DNA from: Elysia marginata
Taxonomy: Eukaryota; Mollusca; Gastropoda; Plakobranchidae
Direction of reading: 5' to 3'
DNA length: 48,476 nt
Assembly (NCBI GenBank): GCA_019649035.1
Contig: BMAT01011765.1
Coordinates: 34,805-83,280, forward strand
A program made the position numbers and the translations under genes. The notes under the pieces were generated by a model. The model did not search any database. It saw only the letters and a program-made list of their open reading frames with translations, and had not been told where the DNA came from. Shown piece by piece: positions 40,401-48,476 of this stretch (the first letter of the stretch is position 1; the number at the start of each line of letters is the position of its first letter).

Positions 40401-43400
40401 AAATAAAATAAAAAAAACAACTTTTGAATGAAAAGAGTTACTCAAAATCTGCTCTATTTGTGGTAATTGTAGGATTCGCTTCCATTAGATATTTGTTTCT
40501 TAACTGTTGAATTGAAATTTGTTTTATTAAGGGCAAAAAGGAATCAATCTTTGCCAAGGTTCAAAGGGCATAATTTTATGTAAATTTTCTCCATTTAAAA
40601 TATTTTTCATAAAGGTTATCATTTTACTAAGTTCTCCTTTTATGCCCTTTCGAATCAATAAGTTCATATTCTGACAACTGTAAGAATAAATGGATAGCCA
40701 AACTTTTTTTGTAGAAAACAGTTAAGTATTCTTCCCTATCAAATGAAATGTGTACCTGTAGCTGCTATCAGTTAAGTGAGATAGTTAAGGTAACTCAGTC
40801 ACATATTCGAGTTCTAATTAAACAAAAATTTAATTATCATATTGATTCAAACGTGCAATTTGTGTTCTCAAAGAGAGTAAACCTATTACTTCACCTTTTC
40901 AGAATATAATGAACTCAAAACAAAGATGAAATAGCCAATATGTACAGATTTTGTATCCATGGTGCAATCTGCATTGCTTTGGTTTCCTCACATAAATAGC
41001 TTGCCTTGCATTTGCATATGTATGTTTGTATCACTGCAAATAGTAAAATTGATTGATAAAGCTAGCCTCTCTTCATTATTTATGTGTGGCAATCTTACAA
41101 AATAAATTTGGCTGTGAAATTTTGTGGTAAGAACTTGTATAATGTATTCAAAGTCCTGTAAGACCTGGAGAAATAGTTTTATTTCTTCACCTTGTCCAGA
41201 GCTATTACAGTTGGAGGATCGGGAATAAGTATGATGAATTTTTTTCATAAAATGATGCAAACTGCATTTAAAAGATGTGTTTCAAAGGATTTAATAAGCT
41301 GGACAACCCGCTGTCTAGTAAGAAATTTTAAAGTCTACACATTGTTTCAAGGCTTACATATCTTGTGTAATCACTAAGATCATATACTCCCAGTTGTAAC
41401 CTTGTAAAAAAAAGTCAGGCAAACTTTATCCCTCTCATGTAAAATGCCCATTTTCTCAAATGAACCTGCAGATTGAAGAAACTATTTAAATGAGGAACTG
41501 CTACACGTGTAAATGGTCTATATTATTTGTTTCTTTACTCTTTAGCTTTTTTATGCTTGCTGTTGTTTTTTGTTGTGGTTAAAAGAAGTTTTATGTTAAA
41601 TATTTTTGAAGTCACAAGACAGGGTTGTTACTTTGATATTAATCTAAAAGCTATTTCAGGTAAGTATATTAAACATTCTCATACAAATACAAGTCACCCC
41701 TCAAGTTACTGTTAGAAGCTCTGTAGAGAAAAAAATCAGATTTAATAGGTTGATTTTATGTCATATCCCTCTTGTTTAAGCTCTGACAGTGAACCTATAT
41801 CTAGTTAAACTTGTTTTATAGGACTCATTTTCTATTCCTTAACTGTTCGGATCTTTAAGATACACTCAAATCACCATTCAGATCTTAAAATGTCATCCCA
41901 CACTCCCCCTTCTCCTAATATTTTTACCCGCACACCCCCTGTGTGTCACATTGACTCTGCAAAGCCTTTCATGATTGGAGGTATCTACAACAGAGATGAA
42001 GTCTACGATACAATCTGTGAGCAAGGACTCCTCAAAATGCAGGAGGAGGAATTACTTCGTAGCGAAGGGAGGAGGAAGAGACACATCACTCACAACCACT
42101 TTAAACACCTCCTCTAATCTTATGAACCAGATTTTGCATTTTAAACATTTTAGTCTAGTTGTGAGAGTGTGTTTTAGTATGAGAACATTATATTGAATGC
42201 TAATTTCTGTGCAGTTCACTTGGTTAGTCAGATGCAGTTGATAACAGTGCCTGTTTTGTCTTACCTCATGCCTTTAGATTTCTTTTCATGCACTACTGAA
42301 CTTGTATAAATGTGTATAATTCAAACAGTTCACTAAAAAAGCTGTAGCTGTATATTTTAATTTGCTAGGTTCATTTTTCTAACATTAGAGGATGTGATTT
42401 TAGATAAACAACCAGTTAGACAGTCAGTCAACCATTGTTAATTAGGATGGATGTTAAAGTCTTTTCAATATAAAGCGTTGATATTTTGGACAGAGCATTT
42501 TTCTGACCTTTAAAACGTTAAGAAGGACATGAGCTTATAACATTTTGCAAAAAAATATTTGAACTTCTTTTGATTTAAAATAAAGAAAAAACTAGGAATG
42601 AATCTTCTTTTAAAAGGCATTTTCTCAAATTGAATGCTACAATGAATGTAACAATGTCTGTCTCATTCAGACTGAGGGCAAGACAATTGAATTTCTTATG
42701 CTGCTTTGTGTTAAATTTTAAAACCTGAGAGGCTAATATTACCAGTAAATTTTGCTCCATCAATTTATTTTCTGCTCAATCAAAATATGACAAACTTTTT
42801 TCTTTGCTGATTGATGAATACACGATCCAATAGATGAAAAACCTCTGCAAATAGACTGTTCTACTAATGTTGATCATTGAGCTCCTCTGATGCAACAGTA
42901 TGTGTGTCTTCTCTCTGCGGTGCAAGCTATCGATTCAAAAGCTTTGCTTGTAATCATCTAAGACATATTTATATCAGTGATGGTAGTGAGAGGTGTTAAA
43001 AATTGGTTTCATGAATGTCAAAGTAACAGACTGGTCTTTTAAATAGATTTGTAAAAAATCTTACCATATATTTTATGATAATCAATGTTTGTTTTAATGA
43101 ACATTGTGAATCCAATTTATTATGTCCGCTTTATTGTATGTATTACAAATCATATCACAAAAGGGTCAAATGTTTTGGATGGTCTTGAAAACGGATGAAA
43201 ATAGGGCTTTTTGTGATTACAGTGAGAGCATGTTTGATGATAAATTCAATGTATGGATTGAGATACTTGCACTCAGGCAATTTATGATAAAATTTTGTGG
43301 GTCATATTTTTCCTAGCATGTGAGATCTCATTTGTTCAGGGAAATCAATATTTTGGTTTTGAGTTTAATTTGTTTATAATCGAAAGGTCATTTTGTTCTT

Positions 43401-46238
43401 GAATGCAAAAGAAATCACTTGTTGTCATTCCTCTTAACTCTAAAACTGTTATGCAAGTTTGGGCTGAAAAGTAAGTTCTGTTTTTGCTCAACAGTTTTAT
43501 TTGTAATACATGTAGTACACCTCCAAATCTTACCTCAAATTGAAGGATGGAGTCCCCACTACATGCATGACAGTTCAGTTGCTTACGATGTATACAGGGC
43601 TGGCAACTTTGGACCAGTTGGCTCATCCTATCGGAGAAAAATTCTGGTGACTGTGCACAGCAACATTGGCGAACAGCTGCATTTACATCTTCTTTTTTGT
43701 CATAATGATTGTTCATAAGATACTTCTGGAGCTGATGAACAGGAAATAGTTCAATGGAGCAAGATCTGGACCCTTCTGAGTCTAGATTTGAGAGACTATA
43801 GAGTTGAACCATATTGTTCCCAGTTCACTATTTCCATCTTTTCCGTGAATTCCATATATTCAGTAAACTCTCAAATGTCCCAAAAGATTGTATCTGATGC
43901 TGTTATTGGCTTACCTGATCTGAATGCCTGCAATCACACATAATTGTCTCTTCAGGCTTTCTCATTTAAAAGTTCTCACCCACCATTGAACTTCACCTTT
44001 AGAAATGCATACATTGCCATAAAAATACTTCAATTTTACATGAATAATTGCAGCACAGCATCCCTCAGCTGCCAAAAGCTAAAAAATAGAACACTGCTAC
44101 ATGAGAATGTAGTTGGAAGTTTGTTTTTTTTTTTTAGAGGAAATGACGCCACATACACTTCATGTTTTATACAACCTTGGCAAAAGAGTTTTAAAATTTA
44201 AGTGTGTATGAGAAATTTAAAGTTTGTGGGACAAAGGCGGTTTGACATATGCCAGAACGAAACTTACTTTTTAGCCCACTCTATGTTGATAAAATATGTT
44301 TCTTAATGGCTCCAGAGTCCTCATTGATCTAACATGTCTCCAGCTTGAAAAAAAAAATGGTTTTAACTGTCGCATGACAATATATAGTTTGAGCTTTGCT
44401 CTATCTATTTCAATTTTCAACAATCCTTAAGTTTGTGTGGATCTGTTTTTATTTTTTGACCTTTCTTTTTTCAACTCAAATTTTTAAAGTCTTAGAGACA
44501 AAACAACTTTTTGTGGCATTTAATATCTTTATCTCTGCTACAATGAAGCTTTTTTCTTGGATTGTATGTCTTTATAAAACTTAATAATTTTGTCTGTTAT
44601 CATGAAAACGTCATTTAATTTCTAAGTATCTTTCAGTATTTTGCTCAGATTGTTTAAAAATGTTGTGCCTATAATTTTGCTTTGTATTTTTTACATACAT
44701 TTTAATACTCTTAAATGATAAGATTTTCATTTCAGCAGCTGATTTCTCTGTGTTTCAGCACTTTTGTTTTGTTCCCATTTTACTTTGGCCCTGTAAAATA
44801 TTTCTACTGTCCTTTTTGTTCTTAAACATATAAAATTTTTGCTTCTTTTTTACTTAACGCCTTATGATTTTTACAGTTTTGATGTTTCTACATTTTCTGT
44901 TATTCTGAAGTAATTATTATTTTGAGTGTTCATTGTAGTGTAAAGTAAATATTTTTTGCAGCAGAATGTCAATGTCAGAATTGAGTAACTGGTAATTATC
45001 ATTGAAGCATTTCACAAGTTTAACAGTCCCAGTTTTTAGCTAAGTATTCCCTTGTTTGGAGATAGCATGCATTTTTCTTTGAAGGTAAAACTGTCTCAGT
45101 TGTAGTTTTATATCATTCCTAAATTTGTTGCGGCAACAAAACAAAATTTTTATGGAAACAATTTTATACATAGCAACAATGGTTAGATAGACACAGACTC
45201 TTAGGCAAGACATACATGTACCATTTTTCCTTTTCCACTGATTTTACAATAAATATCTTGAGTTAAAAAGGTTATTTACCAATCCTCTAGTAAACAGAAA
45301 GACAGATTTATGTAGACTCCGCATTTAAATTTGGTTTTAACCCTGGTTGCTAAATGTAATTAATTGTACTTTGAACATTGCTTTCAGTGCTTACAATATT
45401 TGATTTTTTTTTTCTTTTCAAAGAGTTTAACGTTTTAAAATCTCTTCTGAAATGAAGTTTTTTCATACATTTATCATCTTTGTATAGTTGTATGCCTTGT
45501 CCCCTTGTACAGCAGAAAAATAATGGGCATCATGAAAGCAAGCCTTTGGTTTTGTTGGTTAACCATGACCGTGCTATCTGACAAAAATAATATCAAATTC
45601 TCATTGACTTGTATGCTTCTTTTTCTGGCCAACTATATATTTCATTGTTCTTTTGCTTGAAGAATATTCTCACTTATTCAGACAGATTGCCTTTGCAGAT
45701 CAGTACTTTTGTCTCATAATTCTTTTCCTTTGTAAAATATTTTGGTTAAAGCATCTGTTTTCTTCACTTTTGACTTAAAATTGATAAAATGTTGGCTTGG
45801 TGGTTGATCTGAAATTATTTGAAGCAGCTGGGCCCAAATTCTTTAAACTCGCTAAATGATTTTCATGCCTATCTTTATCTTTCACCTTTTCATACCTGAA
45901 CTAAACGTGTAATGGGAAGTTCCGGCTAATGTGTTGAATTATTAAGAACTACTAAAACAAGGAGGTTATTATAAGTTTTAAGATATTTTTTCATGGGTTA
46001 TTTATTGTAATGTTAACCTCCTTAACTTCAGGTTTTTGTTTTTGGTGGAATCCGCAACCGAGATGAGCTGTTTGACTCCATCTGCGAGGAGGGCCTCTTG
46101 AAACTCAGGGAAGCAGTAAAGGACGATGCCTCACTCCCCTGGATGGAGGCACAAAGAAAGATGAAAAGAAAACATAGCCTTGCACCCAAGTATTACAAGC
46201 CTTTCAGTCTTGCAGACCAGTATGAAGAATCTGATTAA
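20373..46238 (+). CDS. GRAMD4: GRAM domain-containing protein 4 (GRAMD4), 16 shared exons plus one of three alternative last exons
   Basis: Shared exons: 20373–20471, 21520–21766, 23342–23462, 24345–24478, 25251–25410, 25861–25886, 26211–26302, 27763–27854, 28526–28574, 29105–29220, 30121–30230, 30961–31115, 32108–32234, 32930–33020, 35666–35747, 36167–36235. They total 1770 nt (590 codons), all introns are GT–AG, and every phase fits. The last exon is 37701–37883, 41965–42117 or 46032–46238. Domain order matches vertebrate GRAMD4: basic N-terminus with DxFDLVDSPEE, coiled coil (about residues 88–155), EDPLTVKKLKENIKRF, paired membrane segments, VRRVQNFLGEVAD, and a GRAM (PH-like) domain from about residue 494. 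Vertebrate GRAMD4 is known as a pro-apoptotic protein of mitochondria and ER membranes acting with Bcl-2 family proteins. The same role in this animal is an inference. The ATG is chosen because an in-frame stop lies just upstream and the N-terminus resembles the vertebrate one. Confidence 0.93.
20912..20938 (+). CDS. GRAMD4: Candidate 27-nt microexon of GRAMD4
   Basis: Between exons 1 and 2 (intron phase 0) a 27-nt segment lies between AG (20910–20911) and GTATAA (from 20939). It would insert AEDDHKFGE in frame between PSEE and DAFDL, an acidic addition to an acidic linker. The upstream pyrimidine tract is poor, so it is either a regulated microexon or chance. It is not part of the 590-codon count. 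Confidence 0.35.
24521..24586. repeat. Tandem duplication, 33-bp period, two copies
   Basis: 'gttcagtacaataatgctgc' is repeated 33 bases later as 'gttcagtataataatgctgc', followed both times by tttga(t/c)ttgttt. It lies in the GRAMD4 intron just after exon 4. Confidence 0.85.
25742..25786 (+). CDS. GRAMD4: Candidate 45-nt cassette exon of GRAMD4
   Basis: Between exons 5 and 6 (intron phase 2) an open 45-nt segment is bounded by TTTGCAG and GTAGCG. Included, it adds SVDGEWKEQRQCHRR between DPLTVKK and LKENIKRF and keeps the frame. The skipped form aligns without a gap to vertebrate EPLSARRLTENMRRL, so skipping is the ancestral form. Confidence 0.4.
25861..31115 (+). CDS. GRAMD4: GRAMD4 exons 6–12: membrane-associated core
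   Basis: Exon 6 is only 26 nt (LKENIKRF). Exons 7 and 8 give the first hydrophobic block (YTLIMFIVYMYSAWQGWLLP, then ALLFCLSFRLFVNYL, about residues 283–320), with the conserved W-x-G-W motif. Exon 9 (49 nt) gives RGWNVSFNFFE. Exon 10 gives the conserved amphipathic helix LVVSVARRVQNFLGEVADSL. Exons 11 and 12 give the second hydrophobic block (LFLTLSSAFIASCILP, then ILLGFKLFLIDYVYNRFPRV), ending in the conserved basic FPRVKRKYDSTYRLWQELPTD. All parts align with vertebrate GRAMD4. Confidence 0.92.
26584..26928 (+). pseudogene. Unidentified coding-like segment with one stop, inside a GRAMD4 intron
   Basis: In one plus-strand frame, 115 codons are interrupted only by TAG at 26770–26772. The local composition is less AT-rich than the surrounding intron, and the translation looks protein-like (NYFPQYSTMFGWEAHAG; VEHKSKAAQSIDLPAEPSSP). 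I do not recognise it. It may be a decayed mobile-element gene or a processed fragment. It is not needed for the GRAMD4 frame. Confidence 0.25.
27345..27403. mobile_element. Isolated transposon end resembling the 9370–10891 element
   Basis: The sequence ends in 'agtcaactcaagtgaagttgactgta', whose reverse complement starts TACAGTCAACTTCACTTGAG. It resembles the pogo/Tigger-type terminus described at 9370. No matching left end was found in this intron, so this is at best a fragment. Confidence 0.25.
32108..36235 (+). CDS. GRAMD4: GRAMD4 exons 13–16: shared part of the GRAM domain
   Basis: Exon 13 opens the domain with FCELFSLPESECPLPG, as in vertebrate FHEIFNLTENERPLAV. Exon 14 gives GWHGGRRCTLINREK and the strand FKNGKLFLTHS. 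Exon 15 gives FLCFERTK, then KNIVIPLTDIARLEK. Exon 16 gives KPYGWIPGGGMAIEIAVVGTEK. These are the PH-like beta strands of a GRAM domain. The final strand and the C-terminal helix are missing and are supplied by terminal exon A, B or C. The phase at the 3' end of exon 16 is 0, which all three alternatives match. Confidence 0.92.
33097..35105 (-). mobile_element. LINE fragment with degenerate reverse transcriptase, interrupted at 34004–34706
   Basis: The minus strand reads RYGVPQGSILGPILFSLY (about 34935) and then HADNTQLYK at about 34831, where non-LTR elements usually have YADDTQLY. Across the later insertion the frame resumes as SNKLKLKRDKTDIMVV, the normal post-catalytic motif of CR1/Jockey/Rex-type elements, then meets a stop. 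The 3' end is near 33097 with a TTATT-type tail following a 'ggggctataaaaataaa' motif. The catalytic YADD is altered to HADN and frameshifts are present, so this is a dead 5'-truncated copy. Confidence 0.75.
34004..34706 (+). mobile_element. piggyBac-like element nested in the LINE at a TTAA site
   Basis: The insert begins CCCC and ends GGG. It is flanked on both sides by TTAA (34000–34003 and 34707–34710). Removing the insert and one TTAA restores the LINE frame, so the boundaries are exact. Subterminal palindromic words (ggattctcggtatacaggga; gattcccggtattccgggat) lie near the left end. A 44-codon open frame starts at ATG 34228 (MKRAWSNQ...SLQQIIDSESDER), resembling the acidic N-terminus of piggyBac-type transposases, and stops at 34360–34362. 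The DDE core is absent. Confidence 0.7.
35311..35417. repeat. Short dispersed repeat, copy 1
   Basis: 'aaatgctttggaaaatactga' and 'ttggagccatttgatgaggg' match the copy at 39651–39718 with scattered substitutions. This copy is bounded by 'ggctgccaac' on the left and 'gttggca' on the right, the same GGCTGCCAAC style as the hAT-like element at 6269, so it may be a MITE. Confidence 0.5.
36236..37700. other. Intron between the last shared exon and terminal exon A
   Basis: Donor GTGAGT at 36236 and acceptor CTTCCCTACCAG ending at 37700. It is AT-rich. I searched it by eye for a further GRAM end (RDE core) and found none. Confidence 0.7.
37701..37883 (+). CDS. GRAMD4: GRAMD4 terminal exon A (60 codons plus stop)
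   Basis: Phase-0 acceptor CTTCCCTACCAG. It encodes PYIFGTILNRDEAYENII, the last GRAM strand and C-terminal helix. This is the version closest to vertebrate GRAMD4 (PLVFGAMVHRDEAFETI). A Pro/Ser/His-rich tail follows (PLPALGHAGSGPPSPT...), ending in TAA at 37881–37883. Candidate poly(A) signals AATAAA lie at 38131 and 38355. The splice site, phase and domain completion all agree. Confidence 0.88.
   Translation, partial: PYIFGTILNRDEAYENIIAAGRKAGLTWSCQPLPALGHAGSGPPSPTLHHSSCHSSPAAD
38131..38136 (+). terminator. AATAAA poly(A) signal after terminal exon A
   Basis: A canonical hexamer 248 nt after the stop of exon A. Another lies at 38355–38360. Either would let exon A act as a true last exon. 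Confidence 0.4.
38361..41964. other. Spacer between terminal exons A and B
   Basis: AT-rich sequence with no fourth GRAM end visible. A copy of the short dispersed repeat is at 39651–39718. The segment before 41965 is pyrimidine-rich (41895–41945), serving the exon B acceptor. Confidence 0.6.
39651..39727. repeat. Short dispersed repeat, copy 2
   Basis: 'gaaatgctttagaaaatattga' and 'ctggagccaattgatcaggga' match the copy at 35350–35417. It ends 'ttggcagccctga', the inverse of the TCAGGGCTGCCAA-type terminus seen in the hAT-like candidates. Confidence 0.5.
41965..42117 (+). CDS. GRAMD4: GRAMD4 terminal exon B (50 codons plus stop)
   Basis: It encodes PFMIGGIYNRDEVYDTICEQ, then GLLKMQEEELLR and a basic, His-rich tail (RRKRHITHNHFKHLL), with TAA at 42115–42117. 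The acceptor is CTGCAAAG (41957–41964), weaker than those of A and C but preceded by a C/T-rich tract. The frame stays open upstream to an ATG at 41890, so a slightly longer exon is possible. The helix is much closer to C than to A. A candidate AATAAA lies at 42579–42584. Confidence 0.82.
   Translation, partial: PFMIGGIYNRDEVYDTICEQGLLKMQEEELLRSEGRRKRHITHNHFKHLL
42579..42584 (+). terminator. AATAAA poly(A) signal after terminal exon B
   Basis: A canonical hexamer about 460 nt after the stop of exon B, in AT-rich sequence. Confidence 0.4.
42585..43458. other. Spacer between terminal exon B and the mariner relic
   Basis: AT-rich sequence with no coding or repeat signal beyond short open frames. 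Confidence 0.5.
43459..44280 (-). mobile_element. Decayed mariner-family transposon with partial transposase
   Basis: The left end reads GGGCTGAAAAGTAAGTT (43461–43477). The reverse complement of the right end reads GGGCTAAAAAGTAAGTT, so the termini match at 16 of 17 positions. On the minus strand, 43812 down to about 43500, the frame reads LFPVHQLQKYLMNNHYDKKE, DVNAAVRQ, SPEFFSDRMSQLV and CI. This is the normal order of a mariner transposase C-terminus. The copy is about 820 bp, shorter than a full element of about 1.3 kb, and no intact D,D34D core is readable, so it is inactive. It lies between GRAMD4 terminal exons B and C. Confidence 0.65.
44281..46031. other. Spacer before terminal exon C
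   Basis: AT-rich sequence with no recognisable gene or element. It ends in acceptor CCTCCTTAACTTCAG at 46031. Confidence 0.6.
46032..46238 (+). CDS. GRAMD4: GRAMD4 terminal exon C (68 codons plus stop)
   Basis: Phase-0 exon after a good acceptor. It encodes VFVFGGIRNRDELFDSICEE, then GLLKLREAVKDDASLP and a basic tail (RKMKRKHSLAPKYYKPF) with an acidic end (DQYEESD), stop TAA 46236–46238. The shared GGI-NRDE and ICE(Q/E)GLLK motifs show that C and B are close duplicates. The frame has no early ATG, so simple ATG-based ORF calling would miss it. Candidate poly(A) signals are at 47314 and 47459. Confidence 0.87.
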   Translation, partial: VFVFGGIRNRDELFDSICEEGLLKLREAVKDDASLPWMEAQRKMKRKHSLAPKYYKPFSLADQYEESD

Positions 46239-47319
46239 TCTTAGTCGTAGTTTCTCTCTGATATTGAGTGAACAAACTAAAAAGCCTAACCAGCTAGTCA
46301 TTTAAAAAATATCAATAGCTGTACGTTAAAATGTCCGTTTACATTGAATGTTCACCACTGTCTGTGAATCACTGATTAGGATAGCAATTAGCTTGTAGAT
46401 TTCAATTTTAATTTTAACACCCAAGGCAGGTAATATTATGTATATCTTGGGTATCTATCAAACATGAAAGTGCAGGGAAATATGGCTATTTATTGTTATT
46501 GGTACACTGTACATTATAATTCAAAACTAACAATACTTCTTACTAACAGATACAGTATAAAGGGCCTATCCTAAATCTTAATTAGTTGAATATTTAAACT
46601 GTGATGTTTTTGTCTCTATTAACAGTGTTTGCCTAAAATTTGTACTGCTTGAAAATATTGCCACATCTCCAGTACGAGGGTAGAACCCAGACTTAGTCCA
46701 TTGATCTGATAGGGGTTAATTGTATCCTGCAATGTTTTTTGGGTTGGTAGGTAGTAGAAATTTTTTTATGCGGCAATACTAACTGAACTCATAATTAACA
46801 AATCTCAGCAAAAAAAATTATCATGTCCAAATAAGTTAGGTGCTATAATCATAATAATGAGACTTGTGATTATTCCAAATGAGATGGATATTGCACTTTG
46901 ACACATTGTAATCTTATGAAACATTATTTTGAACTGTGTGCTTTAATTTTCTTCTAAACATTAGAATTTGTTTTTTAAATATAATCTTTTAAAGATTTGA
47001 AGATCTTCAAATTAGAAACAGTAAAAGAAATTTTTCATCTTCGTTTTCAAAAAGGGTGTTTTTCAAATTCAAAATTGTAGTAGTAACATTGAACTCATTA
47101 CTCTGTTTTGTATTTCCATACAGGTAAGTGCACTGTGACCATAAATTGATTTTCCCCTTCTATACTGATTGTTTCTCTTTATATTCTCCATTTCAATTGA
47201 AAATTGCATGATGGTAGACCTAGGCCTACATGAGAGATGGAGGTTTTTATGTCACAGGTACACTCTATGAAAAGCTTAGGCCTAACCTGGTGATTGATGC
47301 AAGAGACAAATTAAATAAA
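46239..47319 (+). other. Probable 3' UTR of the exon C transcript, ending near AATAAA 47314–47319
   Basis: AT-rich non-coding sequence after the last stop. It contains an 18-bp perfect palindrome at 46995–47012 (ATTTGAAGATCTTCAAAT) that could form a hairpin in RNA. AATAAA occurs at 47314–47319 and again at 47459–47464. The extent is inferred. Confidence 0.35.
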
Positions 47320-47973
47320 AGAAAACGATAACGATCTCTTAGCAGCTTGTTTTTTATGTCTTTGATAATTTTGACTTGCTCATCACAAAAAAGTGTTTGA
47401 ATCAGAAAATGAGCTCAGGCCATACCCTTGGCTGAGCAGTCTTCAAAGAAGCAGTTTAAATAAATGCATGCGGCATGTCAACCAACATGAATTCTGCTTA
47501 GAGCAGTAGTTTATTCTTTAGTGGGTACGCCTAAATGTCTATCACTAAGGGACTCATGTTGAATTATTTCGAAATTTATTTTCAAGTGGAAAGCAATCAA
47601 TTTATGGTAGAGTCATAACTATTTATTTTAGTGGACATACAGGGATAGAAGTAGTCACAAGTCATTTTGATACTAAAATACAGTTGGTTGCTGAATATCT
47701 TTTCTTTTAACCCTGCTATGTTATTAATTACCAATGGTAGCTTTAAATGATGTAGCTGAATATTTAAATTATAAATTAAAAAAATTATAACAATCGTATT
47801 AGGGGAAGTAACCTATACTTGCATGGTTTTGTAGTTTACATATCATCAGAGGCAATAATACTGCTGTGTCTTTCAGTCCTTTTAAAATGCAGAATTGTCA
47901 TTCAATCTTTAACCCTCTATGGAAAGTAGTGGTTATCTTCTGCTATTACTATCATGAATTTGATTATGATCTG

Positions 47974-48221
47974 CTGTCCTCAAGATCCAAGTTAATCTCT
48001 GTAACAAGTGTTTAATTCAACAAGTCACATACATTACAGTATTTAGACTAAGGCTTTGCTTGTCTATTTTTGCTCAATTCAGTACAATATACATACTGTC
48101 CTCTAGATCCAAACTAATCCCTGTAAGGTGTTTTTGATTCAACAAATCGCATACATTACAGTACCATATTTAGAATATGGGTTTGCCCATCTGTTTTTGC
48201 TCAATTCAGTAAAATGCATGC
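47974..48221. repeat. Tandem duplication, about 122-bp period, two copies
   Basis: 'ctgtcct-aagatccaa', 'attcaacaa', 'catacattacagta' and 'tttttgctcaattcagta' recur in order, with starts at 47974 and 48096. The copies differ at many positions, so the duplication is not recent. Confidence 0.75.
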
Positions 48222-48476
48222 AGTATTAATCATTTTCTTTTATTTTCTATGCCTTTTCTCTGTTTCCTGTTGAATCAGTTTGGTAGCTTTCAATTAGCCT
48301 GTCTTACATATATGTGTTCAGCACAGATCTTTTAAGCCGAGACTTGCCTAACAAGGGGTCATGAAGTGTACTTGAAATAAGTCTAAGATCACTCCCATAC
48401 TGCCTTTTCACTTAATGGTCATAGAAAAAAAGCTATTGTATTTTTAGTGCGTTTTACTGGCAAGAGCGTGTCCAGA

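Noticed and set aside
36236..48476. A fourth GRAM terminal exon
   Set aside because: I read for the (N/H)RDE core with a following helix in all forward frames and found only A, B and C.

Overview
The window looks like nuclear DNA of a metazoan, most likely a gastropod mollusc and probably a heterobranch. It is AT-rich, has long introns with clean GT–AG junctions, many GA/GATA/GAT microsatellites, repeated AGATCTAG blocks, decayed DNA transposons and LINE pieces, and one 34-base assembly gap. The mollusc assignment is an inference from repeat style and intron structure. The animal origin is secure from the GRAMD4 gene.

Region 1 (about 585–6242, + strand) holds the 3' half of a gene I do not recognise. 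Its three visible coding exons (585–707, 2001–2347, 3518–5061) join in frame and encode about 670 residues. The protein is rich in Arg, Ser and Lys, looks disordered, and ends in a short predicted coiled coil. Poly(A) signals follow at 5071 and 6237.

Region 2 (about 6243–20117) has no gene I can support. It holds a candidate hAT-like element (6269–8002), a non-autonomous element with pogo/Tigger-type ends and TA target sites (9370–10891), a microsatellite block with the gap (13101–14047), a 24-bp perfect palindrome (14057–14080), AGATCTAG clusters (14428–14634) and two decayed LINE tails (about 16558–16760 and 17901–18025).

Region 3 (20118–48476, + strand) is the orthologue of GRAMD4, a GRAM-domain membrane protein. 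Sixteen shared coding exons (20373–36235) sum to exactly 590 codons and run: basic N-terminus, acidic linker, coiled coil, two membrane segments, GRAM domain. The last exon, which completes the GRAM domain, is present in three tandem versions at 37701–37883 (A), 41965–42117 (B) and 46032–46238 (C). All three start in phase 0, keep the N/H-R-D-E core, carry their own stop codon and are followed by AATAAA signals. They would give proteins of 650, 640 and 658 residues with different GRAM C-terminal helices and tails. Two further small phase-neutral candidate exons (27 nt at 20912–20938; 45 nt at 25742–25786) could add more isoforms. This modular GRAM end is the most interesting feature in the window.

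The GRAMD4 introns hold mobile elements. A LINE reverse-transcriptase fragment (about 33097–35105, minus) is split by a piggyBac-like element at a TTAA site. A decayed mariner copy (about 43459–44280) lies between terminal exons B and C.
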